Assembly (NCBI GenBank): GCA_903915035.1
Contig: CAIWRI010000020.1
Location: forward strand, 1 to 36,306
Reading direction: 5' to 3'
DNA length: 36,306 bases
Source of the DNA: an uncultured Nitrosomonadales bacterium
GTDB lineage: Bacteria > Pseudomonadota > Gammaproteobacteria > Burkholderiales > Gallionellaceae
Under the pieces are notes generated by a model. That model searched no databases. It saw only the letters and a list, made by a program, of their open reading frames with translations, and was not told the origin of the DNA. The position numbers and the translations under genes were made by a program. How positions within the stretch are numbered: position 1 is the first letter of the stretch; every line of letters begins with the position of its first letter. This document shows positions 9,572 to 16,904 of this stretch, in pieces.

Positions 9572-9813
9572 ACCAGCTCCTCATACTTAATCTTAAACAT
9601 GGCGTCTTTGTACGCTTTCACCTCGCCGTTCTCGCCGGTGACGATCCACGACCCGCGTTGCAGGGTTGATATTCCGTACTGGTGGCGGATTATTACGTAC
9701 TCATTCCCATATTCCTCTGCCGTTGGGAACAGTTCGGCAATCTCGTCGAAGTTACTGCCGCTCCACTGGAGGGCTTCCGCTTTGTACGCCCGTTTCTGGT
9801 AGTTATATTTCAT
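9559..9813 (-). CDS. Small phage protein with the WIVTGENGE-type motif
   Basis: 84 residues. The N-terminus (YQKRAYKAEALQWSGSN) and RGSWIVTGENGEVKAYKDAM resemble a common family of small phage proteins with the pattern KPVVIEAFQW...PGDYIIKGVNGE, of unknown function. It overlaps both neighbours (4 nt upstream, 13 nt downstream), so the operon is tightly coupled. Probably an accessory early protein. Confidence 0.65.
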   Translation of the reverse strand: MKYNYQKRAYKAEALQWSGSNFDEIAELFPTAEEYGNEYVIIRHQYGISTLQRGSWIVTGENGEVKAYKDAMFKIKYEELVCNP

Positions 9814-10172
9814 GGTTCATTTCTCTTTGCTTCAATCATTGCTTTGTAAATCCTGACAAGTCGCTTCCCGCATATCGACCCGGCATCCTGCCCTTCTAAT
9901 AGTATTGCCGCCGTCGGCTTAGCCGGCACCAAAACATAACCTTCGGCGGAGTGGATTTGGTGGGTGTAGAGTCTGGCTAGTCTATCCAATGCATCTTCGA
10001 ACATCGCCAACTGCTGATTCAGCCGCTTGATTTCGTCAGTTTGATGATTAATTAAATTCGCTGCCAAGTTAGGCTGCTCAAAACACCACATATAACTAAC
10101 GTCCATTGCCAGGTTATGTGCATGAGCCGATTTGCAGGCGGCGAGTTCTGCTTCAATCTGCTTAATATGCAT
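9810..10172 (-). CDS. Hypothetical phage protein with coiled-coil segment
   Basis: 120 residues, not recognised. The middle (TDEIKRLNQQLAMFEDALDRLARL) is predicted to form a helix with heptad leucines. The remainder is mixed. The ATG has only a weak ribosome binding site (GTGGG), but the gene overlaps the upstream one by 11 nt and the downstream one by 4 nt, which supports it as real. Confidence 0.6.
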   Translation of the reverse strand: MHIKQIEAELAACKSAHAHNLAMDVSYMWCFEQPNLAANLINHQTDEIKRLNQQLAMFEDALDRLARLYTHQIHSAEGYVLVPAKPTAAILLEGQDAGSICGKRLVRIYKAMIEAKRNEP

Positions 10173-10458
10173 GATTACCCACTAAGTTAGAATGATTGTA
10201 TTTAGGCCGCTTGTGACCCAGCCATAAAATCACATTCTGAGCAAACAAGCTTGGCAACAGCGATTCATTGTACTTAGCGTCAAGTGCACTTTCTTTCTGC
10301 TTTTTTACGCCAAGTAATCCCATATCAGACGCACGATAAGCAATAGCCTGCTTTGATTTTAATGGGAGTCTTTTTACTGTTTTAGCGACCGGCTCTTTTC
10401 CGTAAAATTCACGGATGATTGCGTTCTCTTCTTGAGACCACTGAGATAATTTACTCAT
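10162..10458 (-). CDS. Small HTH (SANT/Myb-like) phage protein
   Basis: 98 residues from the ATG at 10458. The start MSKLSQWSQEENAIIREFYG, then KRLPLKSKQAIAYRASDMGL, has the helix spacing of Myb/SANT-like or GcrA-like DNA-binding domains found in phage early proteins. The ATG is chosen because it forms an ATGA overlap with the upstream stop; a GTG four codons earlier is possible. The C-terminal 30 residues are not recognised. Confidence 0.6.
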   Translation of the reverse strand: MSKLSQWSQEENAIIREFYGKEPVAKTVKRLPLKSKQAIAYRASDMGLLGVKKQKESALDAKYNESLLPSLFAQNVILWLGHKRPKYNHSNLVGNHAY

Positions 10459-11258
10459 GCTTGCACCCACTCAGCGCCACGATGCGCACGACCGGCCTTT
10501 ACCATGGCGAATACTTCCACAACGCCGCCATGTGTAATGGCGGTCTTTTTTGCAATTGTGCGAGCCGATTCAAACGATGATGCAATGGTTGGGGCGGTAT
10601 TTTTATTACGTATCAAATATTGTGTGACTGGGTGAGCAAGGGGCTTATTTTGATCTGCGCAAAGAGCATTAAGTATCAAGTTTGTAGATTTCAGCCGGTT
10701 ACATTCCTCAACCAGCGTGTCAATTTCATCCTTCATCACGGCATTCTCAGCATCCAGTACATCAATACGCTGCACGCCCTCAGCTTGAGAGTCACGCAGC
10801 ATTGAATTCTCGCGTGATAATTCAACTTTTTCAGATTCCATAGCTATCAAGCTCTTCACATGGATCTCTCGCGCGGATTCTGATTTATTCAACGCATCAT
10901 GAAGACGATCATTTTCCGTCGCACCCGCATCAATCACAGCCGCAATTTTAGCAATTGTTTCTGCACCTCTGGCGCTTACAGCTTCTTTTACTGATTGCGC
11001 CTGATTGATATCGACGGGTACCGGATTTACTACATCAGGTGACTTGATACGCGACTTACCCATATCAGTGACTTTGTATGCGGGCATTCCGGTAACATCA
11101 TCTTTGCGTCTAGTGAGTAGTTTTTCGTTGAATGCCTGCTGGCAGTTATCCAGCAGCTGTCTACGGGAAAACTCGGTAAGCTGGTCTTGCAGCTCATCAA
11201 CAGTAAGTTCATTGCACTTATTAATTTTGATTAGTATTTCTTGTCTGATTGATTTCAT
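10455..11258 (-). CDS. Phage protein with N-terminal winged helix, coiled coil and a conserved C-terminal module
   Basis: 267 residues. The first 70 look like a winged-helix domain (RQEILIKINKCNELTVDELQ... PAYKVTDMGKSRI). Residues about 100-205 are a long coiled coil (ESEKVELSRENSMLRDSQ and similar). The end, FESARTIAKKTAITHGG then VEVFAMVKAGRAHRGAEW, resembles a C-terminal module that recurs in phage early proteins. Function unknown; DNA binding and oligomerisation are inferred. ATGA overlaps at both ends place it in the RecT operon. Confidence 0.65.
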   Translation of the reverse strand: MKSIRQEILIKINKCNELTVDELQDQLTEFSRRQLLDNCQQAFNEKLLTRRKDDVTGMPAYKVTDMGKSRIKSPDVVNPVPVDINQAQSVKEAVSARGAETIAKIAAVIDAGATENDRLHDALNKSESAREIHVKSLIAMESEKVELSRENSMLRDSQAEGVQRIDVLDAENAVMKDEIDTLVEECNRLKSTNLILNALCADQNKPLAHPVTQYLIRNKNTAPTIASSFESARTIAKKTAITHGGVVEVFAMVKAGRAHRGAEWVQA

Positions 11259-11455
11259 TTTATATTTCCAACTCTGTTATGTTCTGTTTCAAAATTTCGG
11301 ACTATCCATTCGTTACAGGATTCCCCGTTGTCGGCTGGAATTGTGTAGAGAAGGCCAAATATCCATGATTCGCCGTTATTTATCCTGCAACAATTACCGC
11401 CTGTGAAGCGGCTCTGATAGCCGCACGAATCACAATTTGAGCCTTTAGGCCTCAT
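11255..11455 (-). CDS. Small Cys-containing hypothetical protein
   Basis: 66 residues. CDSCGYQSRF then GGNCCRI gives a CxxC and a CC that could hold zinc. The rest (ESWIFGLLYTIPADNGES) is not recognised. It is joined to both neighbours by 4-bp ATGA overlaps. Its place directly after the exonuclease suggests an accessory recombination role, but nothing in the sequence proves it. Confidence 0.55.
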   Translation of the reverse strand: MRPKGSNCDSCGYQSRFTGGNCCRINNGESWIFGLLYTIPADNGESCNEWIVRNFETEHNRVGNIK

Positions 11456-13167
11456 GCAGCATCTATCTCTGATTCGTTAAATTCGTCAATCAGCCACATC
11501 GCGGCGGTTTCATCGGACACGTTGAAGTGGGTTACAATTGCCTCAATAAGCTGCAACCGAGTTGGCCTAATCGGCCTGACAATGGTGATAACCGGAATAA
11601 TCTTTCTTCCTGGGCGCTCTTGTTCTTTGCATTGCTCGATGCGGCGGAGTTCTTCTACCGCAACGGCTTTAGCGTCACGAATAACCTTTTCTTCGGTCTG
11701 TTCTGCTACGCGCTTCGCCACGGCTTCCGCATCGATGCGTTGCTGCTCCGCTGCGGCTACTGCACGCGCTTCGGTCTCCATCTTGGCGCGCTCTTCCGCT
11801 ATCAGCGCATCAGCTTCGGCTTTAGCCTTGCGGTCTGCCTCTGCTTGCATGGCGACACGCTGCGCTTCCAGCTTGGCGGCTTCAGCCGCCTTGTGGTCAT
11901 CAATCCGGCGTGTAACGATGGCCTGAAACGCTTCCAGCCCATTGCTGGTGATGACGACTTGCAGGTCGGAGAATAAAAACCCAAAACCGGCTGATGCTTC
12001 TTTGCACCAAGTCAGTTTCATGCGAATGTCGGCTGCTAGTTGGTCAGCCTCAATCTTGCCGTTACGCAGCGCGGTAGCGGCTCTTTCGCGCAAGCTGGCA
12101 ATTGTGCGAGCGCCCTTAATTGCCGTGGCAAAGTCCGGCATATTGACCATTAGCGTGATCGGCTTGATTTCCAATTCCAAAGATTGGTAATGATTGGAAA
12201 ATTCAGCCTTTGCATTCTGCATAATCTCAATCCGGATGGATTCCTTACGCGCCTTGATAATCTTTTCAAGCATCAGGCGAGTAGTGCGCGCTGTGTCAGC
12301 GTAGAGCTTCACGGTCTTGCGCATGTCGTCAATGTCTGCCGTCTGTGCCAGTGCGTTTGCTTCAGCGGATTCAAGCGCATCCTGAGCGTTTTGCAACGTC
12401 TTGATTGCTGACTCTGCATCGGCAAAGCCTTGGTCATCGGAAGGCTCTTTGTTGATACCGGACACAAACGCATTCAGGCGAGCGCCGAACTTTTGCAAAT
12501 TGCTGATCAGGCTGATTGAGCCGTTCACCTGGATAGACAGGGCAGGGAGGTCTTGCACCGGCGCTGCTATTACCTCGGGTGCGGCCTCTACATGCTGGTA
12601 GTTCGCGAGATCGATTTGAAATTGATCCCATCCGGCAACGATACTGGCGCGCAGCTTTGCATCTGGCGCGTACCAGACATGAGCTATATCATCCAGCTCA
12701 CTGTCGTTCCATTTGGTTGCCATAAACAGGCACTTTTCAGCGCCTGACACCATTAGCTGGTGTTCCATTTGAACGCGGTACTGAATGTCTAAGTCCTCAG
12801 AAATCATAATTCCGCGAAGTGAATTATTTAAAGTTTTATGCTCGAATATCACGGACTCATCAAAAGTGATTCCGTCAAAACTGGCAGAGTATTTGCCATT
12901 CGTTCCTGTAACCGGAGAAAGATCATCGCCAATAATCTTTTCTGCCAATGGTCTTGCGAGCGCTTCAAAGCGGTGGCCGTCATCGAATCGGCGCTGTGTG
13001 GCTGCGTTAATTTCTTCGACAATTCCGGTGGCGTATTCCTTAAGCAACTGCGCGCGTGTTTTGTACTTGCTCACGCTAAGCATCGCAGGCGCATCGCTGG
13101 CGTTGAAGTGCGCAGATCGGTGCTGATGCCATTCCGGTGTTCCCTGGATTAAATCAACCGTTTTCAT
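11452..13167 (-). CDS. YqaJ/lambda-exonuclease family recombinase with long coiled-coil tail
   Basis: The N-terminal 200 residues are a YqaJ-type 5'-3' exonuclease: IQGTPEWHQHRSAHFNASDA, then E68 (GHRFEAL), D98 (ASFDGIT) and E109-x-K111 (FEHKTL), the PD-(D/E)xK core. It pairs with RecT for single-strand annealing recombination, as Exo and Beta do in lambda. Residues about 230-520 are helical, with an Ala/Glu/Lys-rich coiled coil (KLEAQRVAMQAEADRKAKAE), and a small domain closes the protein. At 571 residues it is more than twice the size of lambda Exo. The ATG at 13167 has AAGGAG upstream and overlaps the recT stop. Confidence 0.85.
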   Translation of the reverse strand: MKTVDLIQGTPEWHQHRSAHFNASDAPAMLSVSKYKTRAQLLKEYATGIVEEINAATQRRFDDGHRFEALARPLAEKIIGDDLSPVTGTNGKYSASFDGITFDESVIFEHKTLNNSLRGIMISEDLDIQYRVQMEHQLMVSGAEKCLFMATKWNDSELDDIAHVWYAPDAKLRASIVAGWDQFQIDLANYQHVEAAPEVIAAPVQDLPALSIQVNGSISLISNLQKFGARLNAFVSGINKEPSDDQGFADAESAIKTLQNAQDALESAEANALAQTADIDDMRKTVKLYADTARTTRLMLEKIIKARKESIRIEIMQNAKAEFSNHYQSLELEIKPITLMVNMPDFATAIKGARTIASLRERAATALRNGKIEADQLAADIRMKLTWCKEASAGFGFLFSDLQVVITSNGLEAFQAIVTRRIDDHKAAEAAKLEAQRVAMQAEADRKAKAEADALIAEERAKMETEARAVAAAEQQRIDAEAVAKRVAEQTEEKVIRDAKAVAVEELRRIEQCKEQERPGRKIIPVITIVRPIRPTRLQLIEAIVTHFNVSDETAAMWLIDEFNESEIDAA

Positions 13168-14000
13168 GCTTTCTCTCCTTGAATTGGTTCCCATGCTTCG
13201 ATAATTGCCTTGATCTCTTCGGTAATCGTCGCTTTCTTACTCAGCCACTCAATAAACTTTTCAGCCGTACCGTTACCGGACTGAATTTTTGATTTGTGGC
13301 CCATCTTTGTTATTTCGCCGTCCTCATTAACCTTGTCGACGCACATGGCCGCAAGCTCATCAACGGTTATTTTTGGCAACGTAGGTTTTTCCGATGGCGC
13401 TGGTGACTCTGATTTTGGTGTTACATCCTTTGGCGGAATCTCTTCCAGCTCATCGGTTGAGTACACGCCGAGGATTGCACCTGGTGCATACAGACGCCCC
13501 CAGTTTTTTACCTGCAAATAGCCGAGTTGCTGCTTTGGATTTGTGCCCCACAACGGTGAGTTTTTGGTTTTTACCGAGTTCACGCAGAGCCATTCACCCC
13601 AAGTGATTGCCGATTTACCGCGAATCACCGCGCCGACGCGGCATTCCATGGCAAGGCCTTCGCCGCGATAGTCATACTCAAAGCCCCCGACGATTGCGCC
13701 AGATGCGCAGATCACTGCGTTGACCAGCTGCGCCTCGTAACCCAATACGCCATTTACCAGATGAGTTTTCTGCGCTACAGCAAACGGATTCATTCCCCAG
13801 TTTGTCGCTTGGATGATGATCGCCATGCAGTCACCTTCAGAACCTTGCAAGTGTTTCGGCACGGTGACTTTGCTGCCTGACATCATTTTTGCCAGCGTCA
13901 TCAGGCGGCTCATGTTGCCGTCATTGGTAATCAGTGCCAGCGAGCTGGTGCGGCTGTCCTGAATGGTATTGAGTTCCTGTGTTGCGACTTCAGTGTTCAT
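13164..14000 (-). CDS. recT: RecT-family single-strand annealing protein
   Basis: 278 residues. Typical stretches are IIIQATNWGMNPFAVAQKTH (61-80), GYEAQLVNAVI (88-98) and LGYLQVKNWGRLYAPGAILG (159-178). The protein binds ssDNA and promotes annealing with the exonuclease encoded next. The C-terminal 90 residues after a Pro/Ser linker are less conserved and end in a helical segment. AGGAG lies 7 nt before the ATG. It overlaps the exonuclease gene by 4 nt (ATGA). Confidence 0.9.
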   Translation of the reverse strand: MNTEVATQELNTIQDSRTSSLALITNDGNMSRLMTLAKMMSGSKVTVPKHLQGSEGDCMAIIIQATNWGMNPFAVAQKTHLVNGVLGYEAQLVNAVICASGAIVGGFEYDYRGEGLAMECRVGAVIRGKSAITWGEWLCVNSVKTKNSPLWGTNPKQQLGYLQVKNWGRLYAPGAILGVYSTDELEEIPPKDVTPKSESPAPSEKPTLPKITVDELAAMCVDKVNEDGEITKMGHKSKIQSGNGTAEKFIEWLSKKATITEEIKAIIEAWEPIQGEKA

Positions 14001-14037
14001 GGTGTGCTCCTGTTGTTATTTGGTTAAAAACTATTTT

Positions 14038-14136
14038 TCAATGCGGTATCAACACCGCGCATACAATAGCCACGGCAAAGCAGATCCACAACGCCCTACG
14101 GGCGGCTAATTCGATAGCGTCGAAATCATCGTTCAT
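14038..14136 (-). CDS. 32-residue single-span membrane protein
   Basis: A short reading frame: acidic N-terminus (MNDDFDAIELAARR), then one hydrophobic span ALWICFAVAIVCAVLIPH. Its ATG overlaps the stop of the upstream gene as ATGA, like most junctions in this operon, and recT begins 37 nt beyond its stop. The overlap and the membrane-like composition support it. Function unknown; small membrane proteins at this place in phage left operons often affect host functions. Confidence 0.55.
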   Translation of the reverse strand: MNDDFDAIELAARRALWICFAVAIVCAVLIPH

Positions 14137-14348
14137 TGCAGCAGTGAGCAAGTGCAGCTCAGGTAAGTTTCGTCACGCTGATGCGTTGCCAGATATACCG
14201 CCTCTGTTCGACTGATTGCGGCAATGTTCCCGTTGAATTCTGTGCCGTCCCGATAAACGACACGAACGCAAAATATCGGGACCAGGGTAAAAATCTGGTT
14301 GAAAATTGATTCCATTCCGGCTAACTGTGTACCTTGAAATGTTTGCAT
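14133..14348 (-). CDS. Hypothetical small protein, first gene of the leftward operon
   Basis: 71 residues from the ATG at 14348, which has AGGAGG five nt upstream; a GTG just before it is the alternative. VPIFCVRVVYRDGTEFNGNI and AVYLATHQRDETYL suggest a small beta-rich fold. Not recognised. As the first gene after the PL leader it occupies the place where many lambdoid phages encode an antiterminator, but it lacks the Arg-rich N-terminus of N proteins. Confidence 0.55.
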   Translation of the reverse strand: MQTFQGTQLAGMESIFNQIFTLVPIFCVRVVYRDGTEFNGNIAAISRTEAVYLATHQRDETYLSCTCSLLQ

Positions 14349-14980
14349 CACTTCCTCCTTTTGTTGTTTAGTGCCGTCTCTCCGGCTGTCACGGTGCTAT
14401 TTCTCTGTATCCCCTCGCGTCCTGCGCAGGTAGAGGGATTGACCTTCCCAGATTCCGCATCACCGTTTGCATCAGTTCAGTGCCGCTACTTGTCACGCTT
14501 TACCGTGCCCGGTTAGTGATCCCACCAACACGACTGAAGACTGTTAGCCCAACTTGGAAAGAACGCGGTATTCGTCGGTTTATTTCTTCGCGCAGCCCAT
14601 CTTTGCCAGCCCTCATGCGTGTTAGCCCTCGTCTTTCCGAGGTGTCACCATAGCGCTGTCGTAAGCCATGTAATCGCCACTTAACCGGAGGTGGGCGGGG
14701 AGTTAAGCCGTGCCAGGCTGATACCCGAATCATGCCAAGGGTCAAGGGGCGCATTGCTCACGGTGCAATGCCGACTACGTGCAACACAAACCATTTCGCC
14801 GGTCTGTATAGCGTCGAAGCAACCTCTGCAAGCTGCTTTGATTTACAGCCATCGGCTGCCACTCTGTCGCGTCGCGCACTTGGATTCATGCGGTCATCCG
14901 GTCTTTTCAGTCAGCCTGAAATATCGCTCGGTGTTTAGCGCCGGTTCGCGGCGTTTGTTTCTGCCGTGATGTTTGCGGCA
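14349..14980 (-). other. About 630-nt leader of the leftward operon
   Basis: Transcription from PL (about 14981) would cross this stretch before the first gene. Overlapping reading frames exist on both strands (14500-14754 minus; 14691-14969 and 14732-14938 plus), but none has a good ribosome binding site and their compositions are Arg/Ser/Cys-rich. The sequence is GC-balanced and hairpin-rich. It may act as RNA (antitermination or antisense control). An Ash-type small gene on the plus strand is a weaker alternative. Confidence 0.45.
14939..14980 (-). ncRNA. Two hairpins at the start of the PL transcript (possible put/nut-like element)
   Basis: On the minus strand TGCCG (14980-14976) pairs with CGGCA (14966-14962), and after 8 nt CGCCG (14953-14949) pairs with CGGCG (14943-14939). 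With the predicted start near 14981 the RNA would begin with these stem-loops. HK022 put RNAs are also two adjacent stem-loops near the transcript start. The stems are only 5 bp, so this is a hypothesis. Confidence 0.3.
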
Positions 14981-14987
14981 TGGGTGT

Positions 14988-15029
14988 ATTAAACACTATG
15001 TTTAAATTTAAGTCAAACAAATTGTTTAA
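14988..15029 (-). promoter_or_regulatory. Leftward promoter PL with two repressor operators
   Basis: On the minus strand TTGACT (15016-15011), 17-nt spacer, TTTAAT (14993-14988). Two 17-bp operators overlap it: TTAAACA-CTA-TGTTTAA (14989-15005, perfect) over the -10 and TCAAACA-AAT-TGTTTAA (15013-15029) over the -35; centres are 24 bp apart. The same geometry occurs at PR. It should drive the recT operon and be closed by the CI repressor in the lysogen. Confidence 0.8.
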
Positions 15030-15107
15030 ATTGCTGATATTTATTTGCTACACTCCACCCGCAGCAAAAATTTCAGGAACTACTAGAATGGCGAATTTAA
15101 GAATTAC

Positions 15108-15135
15108 TTGTTTTTTGTATATTTACGGATACAAT
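15108..15135 (+). promoter_or_regulatory. Promoter of the HigBA-like pair
   Basis: TTGTTT (15108-15113), 16-nt spacer, TACAAT (15130-15135). The expected start of transcription falls at or next to the toxin ATG (15142), and no ribosome binding site is present, so the mRNA may be leaderless. Confidence 0.5.
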
Positions 15136-15141
15136 GCGCAC

Positions 15142-15441
15142 ATGAACACTTTTCTGAAATCCGCTGAATTTGATGCATGGCTGACAGGCCTGAAAGACAA
15201 GGTCGGTAAAGCGCTGATTACTCGGCGTATTGAAAGAGCCGAAGCGGGGCATTTCGGCGACTGCGAGCCGGTAGGCGAGGGTGTTTCAGAATTGCGGATT
15301 CACTACGGGCCTGGCTACCGCGCTTATTTCATGCGGCGAGGAGAGGTGATTTATTTTTTGTTACTGGGTGGCGATAAGTCCACACAGAAACGTGACATCA
15401 AGCGCGCGATTGATATGGCGCGCACTTTAAATAAGGAGTGA
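15142..15441 (+). CDS. HigB/RelE-type toxin (Gp49-like family)
   Basis: 99 residues. FDAWLTGLKDKVGKALITRRIERAEAGHFGDCEPVGEGV and then ELRIHYGPGYRAYFMRRG, YFLLLGGDKSTQKRDIKRA fit the phage-derived Gp49/RelE-ParE toxins that cleave mRNA at the ribosome. An in-frame extension to 14980 exists but crosses the PL operators and is not toxin-like, so the ATG at 15142 is chosen. The antitoxin follows after 3 nt. It lies inside the repressor-controlled block between PL and PR, with its own promoter. Confidence 0.88.
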   Translation: MNTFLKSAEFDAWLTGLKDKVGKALITRRIERAEAGHFGDCEPVGEGVSELRIHYGPGYRAYFMRRGEVIYFLLLGGDKSTQKRDIKRAIDMARTLNKE

Positions 15442-15444
15442 AAC

Positions 15445-15732
15445 GTGAATCAATTTACACCGTTTGATGCAGCTGATTACCTGGATGATGATGAAACCAT
15501 CGCTGCTTATATCAGTGCTGCGCTGGAGGAAGATGACCCTGACGCGTTTCTGGGTGCACTCAAAACTGTGGCGCGTGCGCGAGGTATGACGCAGCTTGCT
15601 AAAGATACCGGACTGGGGCGCGAGAGCTTATACAAGGCGCTAGCTCCTGGTGCCAAACCACGCTATGACACGTTGCTAAAAGTGGTGCGTGCGCTGGGCG
15701 TGACGCTGCAAGCCAAGACATCACACGTATAA
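15445..15732 (+). CDS. HigA-like HTH antitoxin
   Basis: 95 residues. AFLGALKTVARARGMTQLA then KDTGLGRESLYKALAPG is the XRE-like HTH of addiction-module antidotes of the COG3636 type. The acidic N-terminus (DAADYLDDDETIAAY) probably contacts the toxin. The start is GTG, with AGGAG six nt upstream overlapping the toxin stop. Toxin-first order is the usual arrangement for this family. It should neutralise the toxin and repress the shared promoter. Confidence 0.88.
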   Translation: MNQFTPFDAADYLDDDETIAAYISAALEEDDPDAFLGALKTVARARGMTQLAKDTGLGRESLYKALAPGAKPRYDTLLKVVRALGVTLQAKTSHV

Positions 15733-15743
15733 ACGACAGGCGT

Positions 15744-15767
15744 AAAAAAACCCGCCGGAGCGGGTTT
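15744..15767 (-). terminator. Terminator for the leftward hicAB-containing unit
   Basis: AAACCCGC/GCGGGTTT (15748-15755 and 15760-15767) with a 4-nt loop. On the minus strand the stem is followed by seven T's (15750-15744). It ends transcription from the hicAB side; read from the plus strand it lacks a T-run. Confidence 0.85.
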
Positions 15768-15790
15768 GGGGGGAATGGATTATCTGATGG

Positions 15791-16111
15791 TTAATCTTTT
15801 TGTGTAGATTTGGTAGTAGGTTTTTTTGGGGCGAGCTTCTTTATGGTTGTTGCTGGATTTACTTCAGATGCATCAACAGTTAACACCCCGGCTTTCTCTG
15901 TTTTTGCAATTCCAATACGCTTGATTCCAAACATGGCACCAGGAACGGCTGATTTTTCATCTGGCCCAACAGCGCCAATAGCTATTTGAAATTCAAAACC
16001 TAAGTCATAAAGTCCATCATGCAATCCATAATGTTTAATGAGAATAGTTGTCATATCTTTTAGGTCAAGTGCGCCAACCATTTCAGGTATTTCTTCTTTA
16101 GTGTTTGGCAT
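15791..16111 (-). CDS. Hypothetical third gene of the hicAB unit
   Basis: 106 residues, not recognised. The first 75 residues look like a folded domain (MVGALDLKDMTTILIKHYG, LYDLGFEFQIAIGAVGPDE). The end is Lys/Thr/Pro-rich (KKLAPKKPTTKSTQKD). TAGGAG lies before the ATG inside the end of hicB, which it overlaps by 14 nt, and a terminator follows, so it is the last gene of a three-gene unit. It may be a regulator or effector of the HicAB system or an independent cargo gene. Confidence 0.7.
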   Translation of the reverse strand: MPNTKEEIPEMVGALDLKDMTTILIKHYGLHDGLYDLGFEFQIAIGAVGPDEKSAVPGAMFGIKRIGIAKTEKAGVLTVDASEVNPATTIKKLAPKKPTTKSTQKD

Positions 16112-16607
16112 TTCTTTCTCCTACAGGTAAAACTACGGAATGATAATCATACGATGAAAGAGAATTCCCAGTGAAAAATCCACGATTACTTGAACTGTTG
16201 GCAGTTGCTATAACATCCTGGAATTCTCCGTGACCAATGAAGTAATTTTTATTTTCAACATGGTTAATGTCAGCGCGCGCATTAACGTATGCATCCAATG
16301 CACGGATCGCTACATCATTAAGTGATACATTGTCTGTAGCTGCGCGTAACACGGCCGCCCTATGAAGCTCTGGAGAAACTCTGACGTTAAATAACCCTTT
16401 TAAAGGTTTTTGTGGTGTTCTATCAAGTTCGATGCAGGTTTCAACGTAGTCATCAATTGCAGCTTCAAATTCTTTTTTTAGATCCAAAGGATTTGCGGCT
16501 TCATAAGTTATTAAATCGTTTATGAATAGAACTTTCCCACGGCAAACTCCACGCGTCATATCTATTTCAGCGGTGCCTTCATAATCTTTGTATTTTAAAA
16601 TGTCCAT
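16098..16607 (-). CDS. hicB: HicB-family antitoxin
   Basis: 169 residues from the ATG at 16607 (GAGG upstream). The N-terminal 65 residues (KYKDYEGTAEIDMTRGVCRG, LDLKKEFEAAIDDYVETC) are the HicB RNase-H-like partial fold. Residues 71-110 (GLFNVRVSPELHRAAVLRAA, NDVAIRALDAYV) are a ribbon-helix-helix DNA-binding domain. A 59-residue tail (Ser/Asn-rich) follows that ordinary HicB proteins lack. It lies 7 nt after hicA. It should bind HicA and repress the operon at the palindrome upstream. Confidence 0.9.
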   Translation of the reverse strand: MDILKYKDYEGTAEIDMTRGVCRGKVLFINDLITYEAANPLDLKKEFEAAIDDYVETCIELDRTPQKPLKGLFNVRVSPELHRAAVLRAATDNVSLNDVAIRALDAYVNARADINHVENKNYFIGHGEFQDVIATANSSSNRGFFTGNSLSSYDYHSVVLPVGERNAKH

Positions 16608-16614
16608 GCTACCT

Positions 16615-16881
16615 CTACTTGATAAATCCATACGTTTTTAAATGTGTGACTATATCTGCTACACAGCCTTTATCCACATCCGGGGATGGGTGGGGTTGAT
16701 GACAGCTTATCAAGGCATCTTTAGTCTTATGGTAAAACTTTCTTCTTGATCCGCTGCTTTTCCCACTCTTTAATTGTTCGTATCCCAAGTATTTTAATAC
16801 TCCAACAAGTTCATCCCACTTCAAGCCAGCAGGTGTCTGCGGTGCACTCAATTTCTGTAAAATCTTCGCCTGTTTAGACAT
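16615..16881 (-). CDS. hicA: HicA-family mRNA interferase toxin
   Basis: 88 residues. LKWDELVGVLKYLGYEQLKSG, GSRRKFYHKT and SCHQPHPSPDVDKGCVADIV are the dsRBD-like HicA fold. The catalytic His is probably H51 or H61/H64. Length is a little above the usual 60-80. No strong ribosome binding site precedes the ATG, as expected for a tightly limited toxin. hicA precedes hicB, the standard order. Confidence 0.9.
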   Translation of the reverse strand: MSKQAKILQKLSAPQTPAGLKWDELVGVLKYLGYEQLKSGKSSGSRRKFYHKTKDALISCHQPHPSPDVDKGCVADIVTHLKTYGFIK

Positions 16882-16904
16882 ATAACATCGTGCCCGGTTG
16901 ATAT

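Noticed and set aside
14500..14969. Overlapping frames on both strands in the PL leader (84, 92 and 68 codons)
   Set aside because: No good ribosome binding sites, unlikely compositions and mutual overlap. I could not confirm a family, so the stretch is reported as leader.
14980..15141. N-terminal extension of the HigB-like toxin
   Set aside because: It would cover the PL promoter and operators, and the added 54 residues do not resemble the toxin family.
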